From assembly GCA_012267415.1 (NCBI GenBank), contig JAAXGN010000016.1, positions 62,001-126,000 of the forward strand: a DNA stretch of 64,000 bases. Reading direction: 5' to 3'. Numbering within the stretch: the first letter of the stretch is position 1; every line of letters starts with the position of its first letter. This stretch comes from Candidatus Poribacteria bacterium. Lineage in GTDB: Bacteria > Poribacteria > WGA-4E > WGA-3G. The notes under the pieces are model-generated. The model was not told the DNA's origin. It did no database searches and was given only the letters and a program-made list of their open reading frames with translations. This document shows, one piece after another, positions 36,690 through 44,781 of this stretch. A program made the position numbers and the translations under genes.

Positions 36690-39098
36690 ATGCAAAGATA
36701 CCTAAAGTGGATATTAGCGATTACTGTTACGATCACAGCATTTCAGTTTCACTATAGCATAGAAGCCGAAGAACTCTTACGTTGGAAGAACGGTGATTCC
36801 CTTGCTGGTAAACTATTAAAAAGCAATTCAGGAAAGATCCGTTGGCAATCTCCTTACTTCTCAGATGCTTTAGAGATAGATAAAGGTGTATTGGATTCAA
36901 TTGTTTTCTCTAAAGAGACTGAATCATCACAAGGCACATTTCGCATAGCCACTGTATCAGGAGATGTGTGGACTGCTGATATTATCGATTCAGATGAAAA
37001 CACCTATCTTTTTTCCAACAAACGTTTTGGTAAGTTTAGGGTGAACAGATCATCTATCTATTCGCTTGAAAGTCGGGAGCATTCAAATTTACTCTTTGAT
37101 GGCTCTCAATTATCATCATGGGAAGAACCCCATACAGGATGGTATGCTAATCAAGCCGGACATCCACAGACTGATAAGGGTAAAGCCAACATCTTTTACG
37201 GAATTGCGTGGCCCGAACGGTTTGAGATTAGTTTAGAATTGGGCTCTACCTCGCGCCCCCCAGGCTTTGTCTTCTCACTCGGTAAAAACCTATATGAGGC
37301 ATTGCGTTTAGAGACGTGGGTTAACGAACTCGTTGTCGTTCAAGGAACAATATTTGAACCGATAATGACAATTGAACCTGACCGTCGTAACTTCAGTCTA
37401 CGACTCGCCTATGACCAAACGACAGGAATATTAGAGATTTTTGATATAAACGGAAACCCGCTCTTGGAACTGAAAAATGTCAGTCCTACCGTCAATACAA
37501 CCGGTATCTATATTTATAATCGTGGACAGGAACTTACAGTACAGGGATTAAGGGTATACCGACAGCACGCAAAATTCAGAAATCAGAAGGTCGATTTTTC
37601 AAAACAACGTGTTCACATGATGAATGGAGAAGTCTTTCATGGCAAGTTATTCGTAGACAGACTAAAGCAGGGAAAAGGCTATGTCGTTGATACGGATGGC
37701 GGACGAAGTGAGATCAGTTTAGATCAGATAGATCGTGTTGTGCAACCGGGGATGGTGTTATCAACGACAGATGATGTTTCAACACTGTCTTATGTTGACG
37801 GCGGTGTCGTGCCAGGAGAGATACTGGATTTAACCACCACTAGTGCCATATTAAAAACGGAGTATGCTGATGAACCGGTAACCTGTTCACTTGATGGTGC
37901 TTCCTTGCTTAGGTTTAATACTGCAGCAAATACCGAGAAGCCTACGGAAGACTATGATAGGATGTTTTTCCCTGATGGTAGTCTACAAGGTAAGATCATA
38001 TTTGGTAGTAAAAACGAATTCAGTATAGCGTGGCAACCGACAGGCGTATCAACACCGGTACGTTTTGCAGACGAACGTTCACCTCGTATAGAACGTCATA
38101 GTAAACGTGTATCAAGATTACAGCCTTATGATGTGACCTTGTATCCGCATCTATTGCATCTGAAAAATGGTGAGGTTATCCCGTGTAATATTCTGTCTTA
38201 TGATAAGGATAACATCAATTTTCGGTCTCCATTCATTAGTGGAACGCGCATTGCATCAACGCACATGAAAGCCATTGAGTTTTCACTGGGAAAGACTCAG
38301 GGTAGGAAAGAAAACCGGAATCCGATCACAATTACAGGGGGTAATAGACATCGTATCATTTTAGAGGATGGACGGATTTTGGAGGCTATAATGCAGAAGG
38401 CAGAAAATGGGATGCTGCAGATCATCGTAGAAACAGGTGGTAACAATGAAAATCCGCTGAAAGTCACATTCGGAGGGGACTTTGCTGCAAACCAAGCTGT
38501 TGCGCTAAAGCACGGCGTTGACCTGCTGTTTGACCCGCTCGAAATCCAACCCGAAAAGTTGGATGTGAAAGTAGAACGCGCCTTGACCATACCCCGATTC
38601 AACCGTGAGAATCCACCGAAACATATCCTTGTGGCAAACAACGGCGATCTAAAACGTGGGAAACTAACTGGATTCAATGGAGAGACAATTCAGTTTGAAG
38701 CAAAGATGCGAAAATCTGTCATTCCTCTCAACAGGGTTGCTCGTATCATTGATATTAGTGATGTTAGTGAGAAAGATCAGGCAGCCCCATCCGATGAAAT
38801 ACCATCTAATGACACCCCAACTAATCAGGACCCAATTTCTTCCCTAACAGACAACAGTGAATCAAATGTTTCACTTGTTCGCATCGCTTTGATCCATAAC
38901 CCGATCTTGATATTCGAACCTATTGAGGTAAGGGGTGAGAGATTGTACGGAAATTCGTCCATCTATGGAAACCTTTCTGTTCCTGTGAATAGTATCCAAT
39001 ATCTGCATTTTGGAGAGAAGGCAAAGTCATTTAAATCTGTTTTCTCGGAATGGGTAGTCCGTCCAGCGTTAGAACCTGAATACGGAGAAAATCGGTAG
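36690..39098 (+). CDS. Secreted protein with repeated NG/DG beta modules and a lectin-like domain
   Basis: An 802-residue protein with a signal peptide. At least six modules share a pattern hydrophobic-x-N/D-G-x-x-x-x-G-x-L: LRWKNGDSLAGKLL, VHMMNGEVFHGKLF, FFPDGSLQGKIIF, LHLKNGEVIPCNIL, IILEDGRILEAIM and LVANNGDLKRGKLTG. Between the first and second (~135-290) is a concanavalin/DUF1080-like segment (LLFDGSQLSSWEEP). The product is probably a surface or periplasmic binding protein working with the toroid protein upstream. No catalytic motif is recognised. Confidence 0.72.
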   Translation: MQRYLKWILAITVTITAFQFHYSIEAEELLRWKNGDSLAGKLLKSNSGKIRWQSPYFSDALEIDKGVLDSIVFSKETESSQGTFRIATVSGDVWTADIIDSDENTYLFSNKRFGKFRVNRSSIYSLESREHSNLLFDGSQLSSWEEPHTGWYANQAGHPQTDKGKANIFYGIAWPERFEISLELGSTSRPPGFVFSLGKNLYEALRLETWVNELVVVQGTIFEPIMTIEPDRRNFSLRLAYDQTTGILEIFDINGNPLLELKNVSPTVNTTGIYIYNRGQELTVQGLRVYRQHAKFRNQKVDFSKQRVHMMNGEVFHGKLFVDRLKQGKGYVVDTDGGRSEISLDQIDRVVQPGMVLSTTDDVSTLSYVDGGVVPGEILDLTTTSAILKTEYADEPVTCSLDGASLLRFNTAANTEKPTEDYDRMFFPDGSLQGKIIFGSKNEFSIAWQPTGVSTPVRFADERSPRIERHSKRVSRLQPYDVTLYPHLLHLKNGEVIPCNILSYDKDNINFRSPFISGTRIASTHMKAIEFSLGKTQGRKENRNPITITGGNRHRIILEDGRILEAIMQKAENGMLQIIVETGGNNENPLKVTFGGDFAANQAVALKHGVDLLFDPLEIQPEKLDVKVERALTIPRFNRENPPKHILVANNGDLKRGKLTGFNGETIQFEAKMRKSVIPLNRVARIIDISDVSEKDQAAPSDEIPSNDTPTNQDPISSLTDNSESNVSLVRIALIHNPILIFEPIEVRGERLYGNSSIYGNLSVPVNSIQYLHFGEKAKSFKSVFSEWVVRPALEPEYGENR

Positions 39099-39692
39099 AA
39101 TCGTTTCAAGAATCGTTCTCACCTACTCCCCTTCCATCATCCAATCTTCTCGTTTCCGCCAAACCTTGTCTGAACCAGAATTTTCAGGATTATAGGATTT
39201 TCAAATCAAGAAACCAAAGGTATGAATGCCATTTAGGCATTCCCCGGGATAAGAGTCTGAGAGGCAGGTTTGATTTCATAAACTATACGTTCTTTTTTAT
39301 AGAGAGAATGTTTATCCTTAAAAGGACGACTAAATGAGCAAAAACTAATCCTGGAAATCTGGAAATCCTGAAAATCCTGGTTCAGACAATAAGTGGGTCA
39401 ATATCCCAAAATAGGCAATAAGAGAATTAACGTGCGTGATAAAAACTTCACAAATTAGGAAATTCATCATTTTCGTGCCTTTCCAACAGTGCTGTAGAAC
39501 CTGCCAGCACATCAGCTAACCTGAGAATTTTCAGGAGGTATCAGAATCGTAATTGGTAAAATTGGTAAATTTTCAGACAGACGAATCCAGTCACAGCCTA
39601 TAAAGAGCAATCTGAAAAATTACCAATTGGGAATCTTGGGACACGGAAATGATGATTAAAAAGTGAAAACCATCTCAAGCGTTGACATAGAA

Positions 39693-39740
39693 AATGAATT
39701 ACCCTACTACAACCGCGAATTTGTAGTAGGGTAATTCATT
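39693..39740. repeat. GTAGTAGGGTAATTCATT inverted repeat
   Basis: Perfect 20-base arms around an 8-base loop (CCGCGAAT). A variant (GGGTAATT for GGGCAATT) of the family at 15855-15916 and 22753-22790. The paired change in both arms preserves pairing. Confidence 0.85.
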
Positions 39741-40097
39741 GCTAAATTGGCAGGTTTATAGCAGGCGAGACAGAACTGGAACCTCTCTCCTGCCCTAAAC
39801 TCTAACAAGTCTGGGTTACTCTCATTAAGTCTGAATAACTCTCAAACGGTATAGTATAGCACACTTTTTAAGTTTTTCACTAAGTTAGTATATCTATATT
39901 ATACACGATGTACGACTGTTTGTCAAGTTTTTTTTCACCATTGCGCTGAATCAATATGTTTTCCATATTTGAGTAGGTCGCGATTCGGAGATCGCTCCTA
40001 CAGAATTTTTAGTAGGAGACAGTTAAGACATATATCTGGCAGATTCCCGACAGGTCGCGATTCAGAGATCGCTCCTACAAGTTTTATCCGCATCCTT

Positions 40098-40120
40098 CCA
40101 CAAAAATTTTACACACCCGT
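40098..40120. repeat. Isolated MITE terminus beside csc1
   Basis: The sequence ending CAAAAATTTTACACACCCGT matches the outer end of the element at 34723-35118 at about 19 of 21 positions. It lies 4 bases beyond the csc1 stop. No partner end is found nearby. Confidence 0.6.
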
Positions 40121-40124
40121 CTCC

Positions 40125-40808
40125 TTATATTACACTGGCAAAGTATGCCATGGATGTCGGCAAACAAACATTACCGAATTCAACATATTCACCGTTAAAT
40201 CGTGCGTTCTGCAGTAAACTCACCGGTGGCATTGAAATGATATCGCAGAATTCTGCTGTATTTGAGAGATCAATCGGGTTCAGAAGGTGTGAACACGTAA
40301 AAGCCCCGTTCTTTGGTGTTAAGAATTTCGTGTCTATAATCTCAATCCGTGCTTTGCTCATCCATATACCTAACCTGATCCATTTTGGGAGTTTGTTGGG
40401 TAAATCACCGACAATGAAAAACTCAAAAAGACTACCTGGGGCAAGTTCTTTTGCTTTACCGAATGAAGGTTTATTCGTCATCTTAATTCCTAACTCTTTT
40501 TTTCGTGTGTTGCTCACAGTTGAGAACGGACGATGCCGATTGTCTGCCAGTTTGAATGTACTGATGACATATTCATAATGGATAGGTTTTGCAGGTGTAA
40601 CATAAACACCTGATGCATTGATTGGTGTTAGGTCGTCCTGATAAGTAGGAACGCTGTTAAACGTTCTATGCGGTTTCTGAATCAAACCGAGTGCATAAGT
40701 CAACGCCCAATTGTGTATGACCTTTTCAGTCTCGTAAAGTCGTCCCATCTCACGCGTCGCATAGAAGAGAAAATCGTGCAGTGTAAGATGACATTTCGTA
40801 ACTTGCAT
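40125..40808 (-). CDS. csc1: Type I-D CRISPR-associated protein Csc1 (Cas5)
   Basis: A 227-residue protein opening VTKCHLTLHDFLFYATREMGRLYETE, and with HYEYVISTFKLADNRHRPFSTVSNTRK and GIWMSKARIEI, matching Csc1, the Cas5-like subunit of type I-D Cascade that binds the crRNA 5' handle. GGAGG lies 5-6 bases before the ATG. It follows csc2 by 9 bases and is the last gene of the operon. Confidence 0.92.
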   Translation of the reverse strand: MQVTKCHLTLHDFLFYATREMGRLYETEKVIHNWALTYALGLIQKPHRTFNSVPTYQDDLTPINASGVYVTPAKPIHYEYVISTFKLADNRHRPFSTVSNTRKKELGIKMTNKPSFGKAKELAPGSLFEFFIVGDLPNKLPKWIRLGIWMSKARIEIIDTKFLTPKNGAFTCSHLLNPIDLSNTAEFCDIISMPPVSLLQNARFNGEYVEFGNVCLPTSMAYFASVI

Positions 40809-40817
40809 CGGTTCCTC

Positions 40818-41825
40818 CTACTTTCGCTTCTTGTTTGATGCCTTTTGGATGACTCGCGCGGCGTATTCCTGTGTTTCGGTGTTTGCCTCCTGCAAGAAAA
40901 GTTGGAGTTTTTCTTTATCTGTCGTCACAGATTTGACAATACCAAGTAGTTGTTTTAGATTTTCTCGATTGAGTAGGTGATAAATCACACCATCATCTTC
41001 CAAAAGCATAGATAAGGTATTTTGAGCAGTTTGAAGAACTTTTGTAGGATTCAACGGAATTTCATTCTTGTCCTCACCCAATTCATCATGGATAGCTTGT
41101 GTGAATTTAAGATTTGAAAAAATCTCACCATCAGCAAATACAACACCGACAATATGATTAGAAAGTCGTCCTGTTCGCGTTGTCTGTGCGCCGTAGCGTT
41201 TCGTTCGCAATACGTTATTCAAGACATAAGCGAAACTGTGTACTGTCACATCCTTAATCGTAATAACAGATGGGAAAAACACTTGTGGCACGATGTGGTC
41301 CTGTTCACCAAAACTTGGGCGAACGTCACCATACTGGCTCATAGTCCCTTTTTCATAGAGAGCATTAAATAAAAATTGTTGGTGTGATTCGTCGTACCCT
41401 GTAATTGAGCAAGCAGTATCAACATACACCTTTGATTTTTCGGAACCTGAGTCTCCGATAGCGAAACCGTAGTAAACACAGTCGGGACAGGTACCGCAGA
41501 AATTTTCATTGTAATCACAGTAGTCATCTCCGTCGCTATCTTCATTCTGTGTAATATTCATTCGGCGCAGTAACTCACGTCCAGTAAGTCGTTCCGGTGA
41601 AGTTTGTTTTCGTTTGAACATAGCAGGTCTGATAAGCAAATTGTCACTGTGTAACCCTGCGCTGACCTTTGTAATGTTGAGTGTACCATCTGTCTGAAAA
41701 ACAGGAAACGACTCCGTTTCTCGAACGACGATCAGATGGGCATAACGTCCTGTTGGTGCTTTCGGTATCTGATCTAAAAAACATCCTTCGGGAACGACTT
41801 CTGTCGGTATATCAATTATCGGCAT
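40818..41825 (-). CDS. csc2: Type I-D CRISPR-associated protein Csc2 (Cas7)
   Basis: A 335-residue protein. Visible Csc2 motifs: IVVRETESFPVFQTDG, the four-Cys cluster CDYNENFCGTCPDCVYYGF (zinc), CSITGYDESHQQFLFNALYEKGTMSQ, LRTKRYGAQTTRTGRLSNHIVGV. It forms the crRNA-binding backbone of type I-D Cascade. Its ATG lies inside the end of cas10d (14-base overlap) with AGGAGG 6 bases before it. Confidence 0.95.
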   Translation of the reverse strand: MPIIDIPTEVVPEGCFLDQIPKAPTGRYAHLIVVRETESFPVFQTDGTLNITKVSAGLHSDNLLIRPAMFKRKQTSPERLTGRELLRRMNITQNEDSDGDDYCDYNENFCGTCPDCVYYGFAIGDSGSEKSKVYVDTACSITGYDESHQQFLFNALYEKGTMSQYGDVRPSFGEQDHIVPQVFFPSVITIKDVTVHSFAYVLNNVLRTKRYGAQTTRTGRLSNHIVGVVFADGEIFSNLKFTQAIHDELGEDKNEIPLNPTKVLQTAQNTLSMLLEDDGVIYHLLNRENLKQLLGIVKSVTTDKEKLQLFLQEANTETQEYAARVIQKASNKKRK

Positions 41826-42240
41826 TATTATCCTCCTCTGCCTTTTTGGTTTGGAATTGTCGCCAGTTAACTTGGTACCAAGCGTTTATACCAGCGTTAA
41901 ATCGGTTTCTTGCTTGACGCAGCAAACCACGTTCGTCCTCGTAATACTCTACAAAGACGGTATGATAAAAATATTCAACGAATTCGTGAATGGCTAATGC
42001 CTCTTCTTCGCGCTTAAGTCTGTGGTGCCCTTGAGCGCGGCTTGGCCGACGAATGCGTTGCATCAGATTTCTGATTTCTCCAATAGCCTGATATTTCAGG
42101 TCTTCTGAACAAATCTTCGGTTCACTGTTGATGATTACGTCTTCAATAAGGGTAAAGACTTTCAATACACTATTAGGTTTGAAATTATCAGGACGATAAA
42201 ACTTGAAGCAACGACTCGCCGCTTCTTCAATAAGACTCAT
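41812..42240 (-). CDS. cas11d: Cas11d small subunit from an internal start in cas10d
   Basis: Inside cas10d, in frame, the ATG at 42240 (Met848, MSLIEEAASRCFKFYRP) is preceded by GGAGGTG with 5 bases between, as strong as any ribosome site in this operon. Independent translation of the small subunit from the 3' part of cas10d is established for type I-D systems. The product would be 142 helical residues, the expected Cas11 size. Expression here is inferred. Confidence 0.75.
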   Translation of the reverse strand: MSLIEEAASRCFKFYRPDNFKPNSVLKVFTLIEDVIINSEPKICSEDLKYQAIGEIRNLMQRIRRPSRAQGHHRLKREEEALAIHEFVEYFYHTVFVEYYEDERGLLRQARNRFNAGINAWYQVNWRQFQTKKAEEDNNADN

Positions 42241-44781
42241 TTTGTCACCTCCAACATATTGGTAAGCTTGTATGTATCGTTCTGGTATTGACGGTTCTCC
42301 ATCAGGTCGTTTTGGGAAATTATCCCAACTCTGTTTTCGACGAAATGCTTCCAGATAATAAAAAACGTAGAGCGGATCTGTGTCAATATTTCGAGCAATT
42401 TGGTTAAGATATTTCCATTGTGGATTTCCATCTTTTTGGAATACGTCAACATTCATATCATAAATCACTGCAACTTTTTGAAGCGCAGGTTCAATCTCAT
42501 CAATACGGAGTTTATCTTGTCTCAGTATATGATGGACAAAAGAGTGTGGCGCATTGAGAATAACTGTCTCCTTCCACTCTTCGCCGCTATGATAAAGGGG
42601 TACCTGCGACTCTGTAACGACGACCTTTGCATTGAATACTAAAGGCATAAGGAGACTGAGAAACGTTGGAATTGCCCACGATTCTGCATCTGTAGGACTG
42701 TTCCCAAGCGTAGGGAATCCACAGAAGTAGAAAGTAGCAGGATCATTGGTATCAAATTCCATTTTGAGCAGAAAATCATCGTCTGTATCCGGAATATCGG
42801 TATCAATCACCATCTCATCTAAGTTGATGAAATCCCTTACTGCCATCCCTTTGTGTAGAGCTTTGCGAACATCAAAGAAATTGAGATTCTTTAACCGATG
42901 GTACATATCACCCGCAAACTTGGCAGTTTCGGTTGTGAAGAAATAACTCGGGTACAGATAAAGCCACTTAATTTTTACATCATCGTATCTACTGCCAACC
43001 AGATTGAGTTTTGATCGGATCATGATTTGGCGCAGCATCATTTCTACTTCACATAATTCACAGATTCCACGAACAAGCAGCGATGAATTGAGTAAATTCT
43101 TGTTGCTGTAAACTTGGTTAGCAAATGTGACCGATGTGTCTCGTTGTTTGGCAGTATCAAAGGTTGATGAACAGAGTGAGCATCCAGCATTTGATCCGCG
43201 CCCTTTCTTTTTGGTATTGATGTATCCGTTTAACTCTAATTTAAAGTCGCGTTCAATCTGACCATGTCCGTTGATATCAACAATTTGCTGAACATATTCA
43301 CGAAGAACTCTGAAACCTTCTTTCTCCATTTCGTGTCGTTCAATCTCTTCCATGAATGTGGTAACAATCTCCTCGGCAATGTAAATAAACAGGTCTTCCA
43401 TCTGATTGGTGTCTAATCCACGGTTCTCCAGTAGATATTTACCAGCAAGGAAATACCAGTGCAATGGCACACCACCAACCCTACTGTCGCGTGGAATGGT
43501 TTCAAAGATAGTCTGATATTCTTGCATATTCAAAACTCTGACGATTTCAGCAGATACCACCTCACGACTCGTTACTACCCCAACGTTTTTCTCAATTTCA
43601 TAGAGATATTCTGCGAGTTGATCAACGCGCATGTCATCTTCAAAATCAAGTGTGTCATTGTTAGGAATATCACCCCTTTCTTGCAGTTGAAGTATCTTTT
43701 GTAGCCGTTTTCCAGCTGATGGGGATTTGTTTTCGTGCAGAATCCTGAAACATCCGATACGAATGAGTTTCAACAACTGCGGAATCTGAAAAAAATCATA
43801 ATAGTAGTCAGGAAACTTAAATCCCTTTCCATCGCGCGTGAAGCCGTTAAGATTGACTTTCAGACGATCAGCACAGTAAGCAATAAGCTGCTTTTCAGTA
43901 TCTTCAGCGACTTCATCAAGCGTCGGTAAAACCACTTCTTCGCTTGATCGTTCTCGCAGATACGTAACACCTGTTGGAAAAAAGAGAAGGGGTTTCCATC
44001 CGAGACGGTCACGCAAAATTCTAAGCAAGGCGTTGTTGATGACGTTTGTAATCATACCGCGATTTTCAGCAAGTTTGTGATAGGTAAGTTCAAGTTTTCC
44101 GCCGCTTAATTGTGTAAGAGATTCGCGAACAATTGCTTGTTCTTTAAATCCGCTCGGATTTTTCAGCAGATAAGCAATCATGTCTGATGCTGTGCACATC
44201 TCGCGCAGATACTGGCGTCGTCGTCCCTGTAGACGTAAATCAAAATGCTTCAAATTCAGATCAGCCCCCCATTTTTTCTGCGTGTTGAAAATGAGATATG
44301 CAATATCTCCGCGGTATACTTTGTAATCTGGAAAAAATTCATCAAAATGGAGTTTTGTAACCCATGCGTCAAGGTAAGCATAAAATTGCTCAGACTTCTC
44401 TGCATCTGAGACACTCAAATCACGGATCCCCACCAGTTTGTCAATGTCGTGAAACGAATAAGCGATCAAGTAGAGGCTTTCTTCTAATTCACTCAACTGC
44501 ATCCTGGCAGTTCGTACAATCGTAAGCGTTGGAAAGACACCGTTTAGAATATGAGTGAGCATGCTCTGGTCATGATTATATTCCCATCCAGTGCTCCCTT
44601 TCGCTGGCTTAAGCGTATACGCTTCAAGCATCTTCGGCATCACTTTATCAATGTAATCCATTAACACAAAATCAGCTGGATCAACAGCGTTTTTCAGCAA
44701 AGCAATTTGTGCATGGAGCCGCCTCGGTTCTTGAGAATTGTCTGAGAATCCCATAAAATCAAGTTCAAGTTGTTCAACCAT
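41812..44781 (-). CDS. cas10d: Type I-D Cas10d (Csc3) with N-terminal HD nuclease
   Basis: A 989-residue large subunit. The HD domain is at the N-terminus: YNHDQSMLTHIL (H70, H77) and AYSFHDIDKLVG (H111-D112), consistent with type I-D where the nuclease sits on Cas10d rather than Cas3. A zinc site is formed by CSLC (~537) and CELC (~575). I do not see an intact GGDD cyclase motif. The last 142 residues can be made separately (cas11d). It overlaps cas3' by 8 bases and csc2 by 14. Confidence 0.93.
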   Translation of the reverse strand: MVEQLELDFMGFSDNSQEPRRLHAQIALLKNAVDPADFVLMDYIDKVMPKMLEAYTLKPAKGSTGWEYNHDQSMLTHILNGVFPTLTIVRTARMQLSELEESLYLIAYSFHDIDKLVGIRDLSVSDAEKSEQFYAYLDAWVTKLHFDEFFPDYKVYRGDIAYLIFNTQKKWGADLNLKHFDLRLQGRRRQYLREMCTASDMIAYLLKNPSGFKEQAIVRESLTQLSGGKLELTYHKLAENRGMITNVINNALLRILRDRLGWKPLLFFPTGVTYLRERSSEEVVLPTLDEVAEDTEKQLIAYCADRLKVNLNGFTRDGKGFKFPDYYYDFFQIPQLLKLIRIGCFRILHENKSPSAGKRLQKILQLQERGDIPNNDTLDFEDDMRVDQLAEYLYEIEKNVGVVTSREVVSAEIVRVLNMQEYQTIFETIPRDSRVGGVPLHWYFLAGKYLLENRGLDTNQMEDLFIYIAEEIVTTFMEEIERHEMEKEGFRVLREYVQQIVDINGHGQIERDFKLELNGYINTKKKGRGSNAGCSLCSSTFDTAKQRDTSVTFANQVYSNKNLLNSSLLVRGICELCEVEMMLRQIMIRSKLNLVGSRYDDVKIKWLYLYPSYFFTTETAKFAGDMYHRLKNLNFFDVRKALHKGMAVRDFINLDEMVIDTDIPDTDDDFLLKMEFDTNDPATFYFCGFPTLGNSPTDAESWAIPTFLSLLMPLVFNAKVVVTESQVPLYHSGEEWKETVILNAPHSFVHHILRQDKLRIDEIEPALQKVAVIYDMNVDVFQKDGNPQWKYLNQIARNIDTDPLYVFYYLEAFRRKQSWDNFPKRPDGEPSIPERYIQAYQYVGGDKMSLIEEAASRCFKFYRPDNFKPNSVLKVFTLIEDVIINSEPKICSEDLKYQAIGEIRNLMQRIRRPSRAQGHHRLKREEEALAIHEFVEYFYHTVFVEYYEDERGLLRQARNRFNAGINAWYQVNWRQFQTKKAEEDNNADN

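Larger units (their letters stand above)
39099..40124. other. Gene-free stretch rich in repeat remnants
   Basis: No convincing gene and no CRISPR array. It holds inverted copies of a CTGAACCAGxATTTTCAGG unit (39171-39200 and near 39370-39391), a GTAGTAGGGTAATTCATT hairpin (39693-39712 / 39721-39740), two direct copies of GGTCGCGATTCxGAGATCGC (39977 and 40053 onward), and a MITE end at 40098-40120. Confidence 0.7.

Noticed and set aside
39099..40124. Possible CRISPR array or cas6 downstream of csc1
   Set aside because: Only unrelated palindromes and decayed repeats are present, with no regular repeat-spacer pattern and no suitable reading frame.
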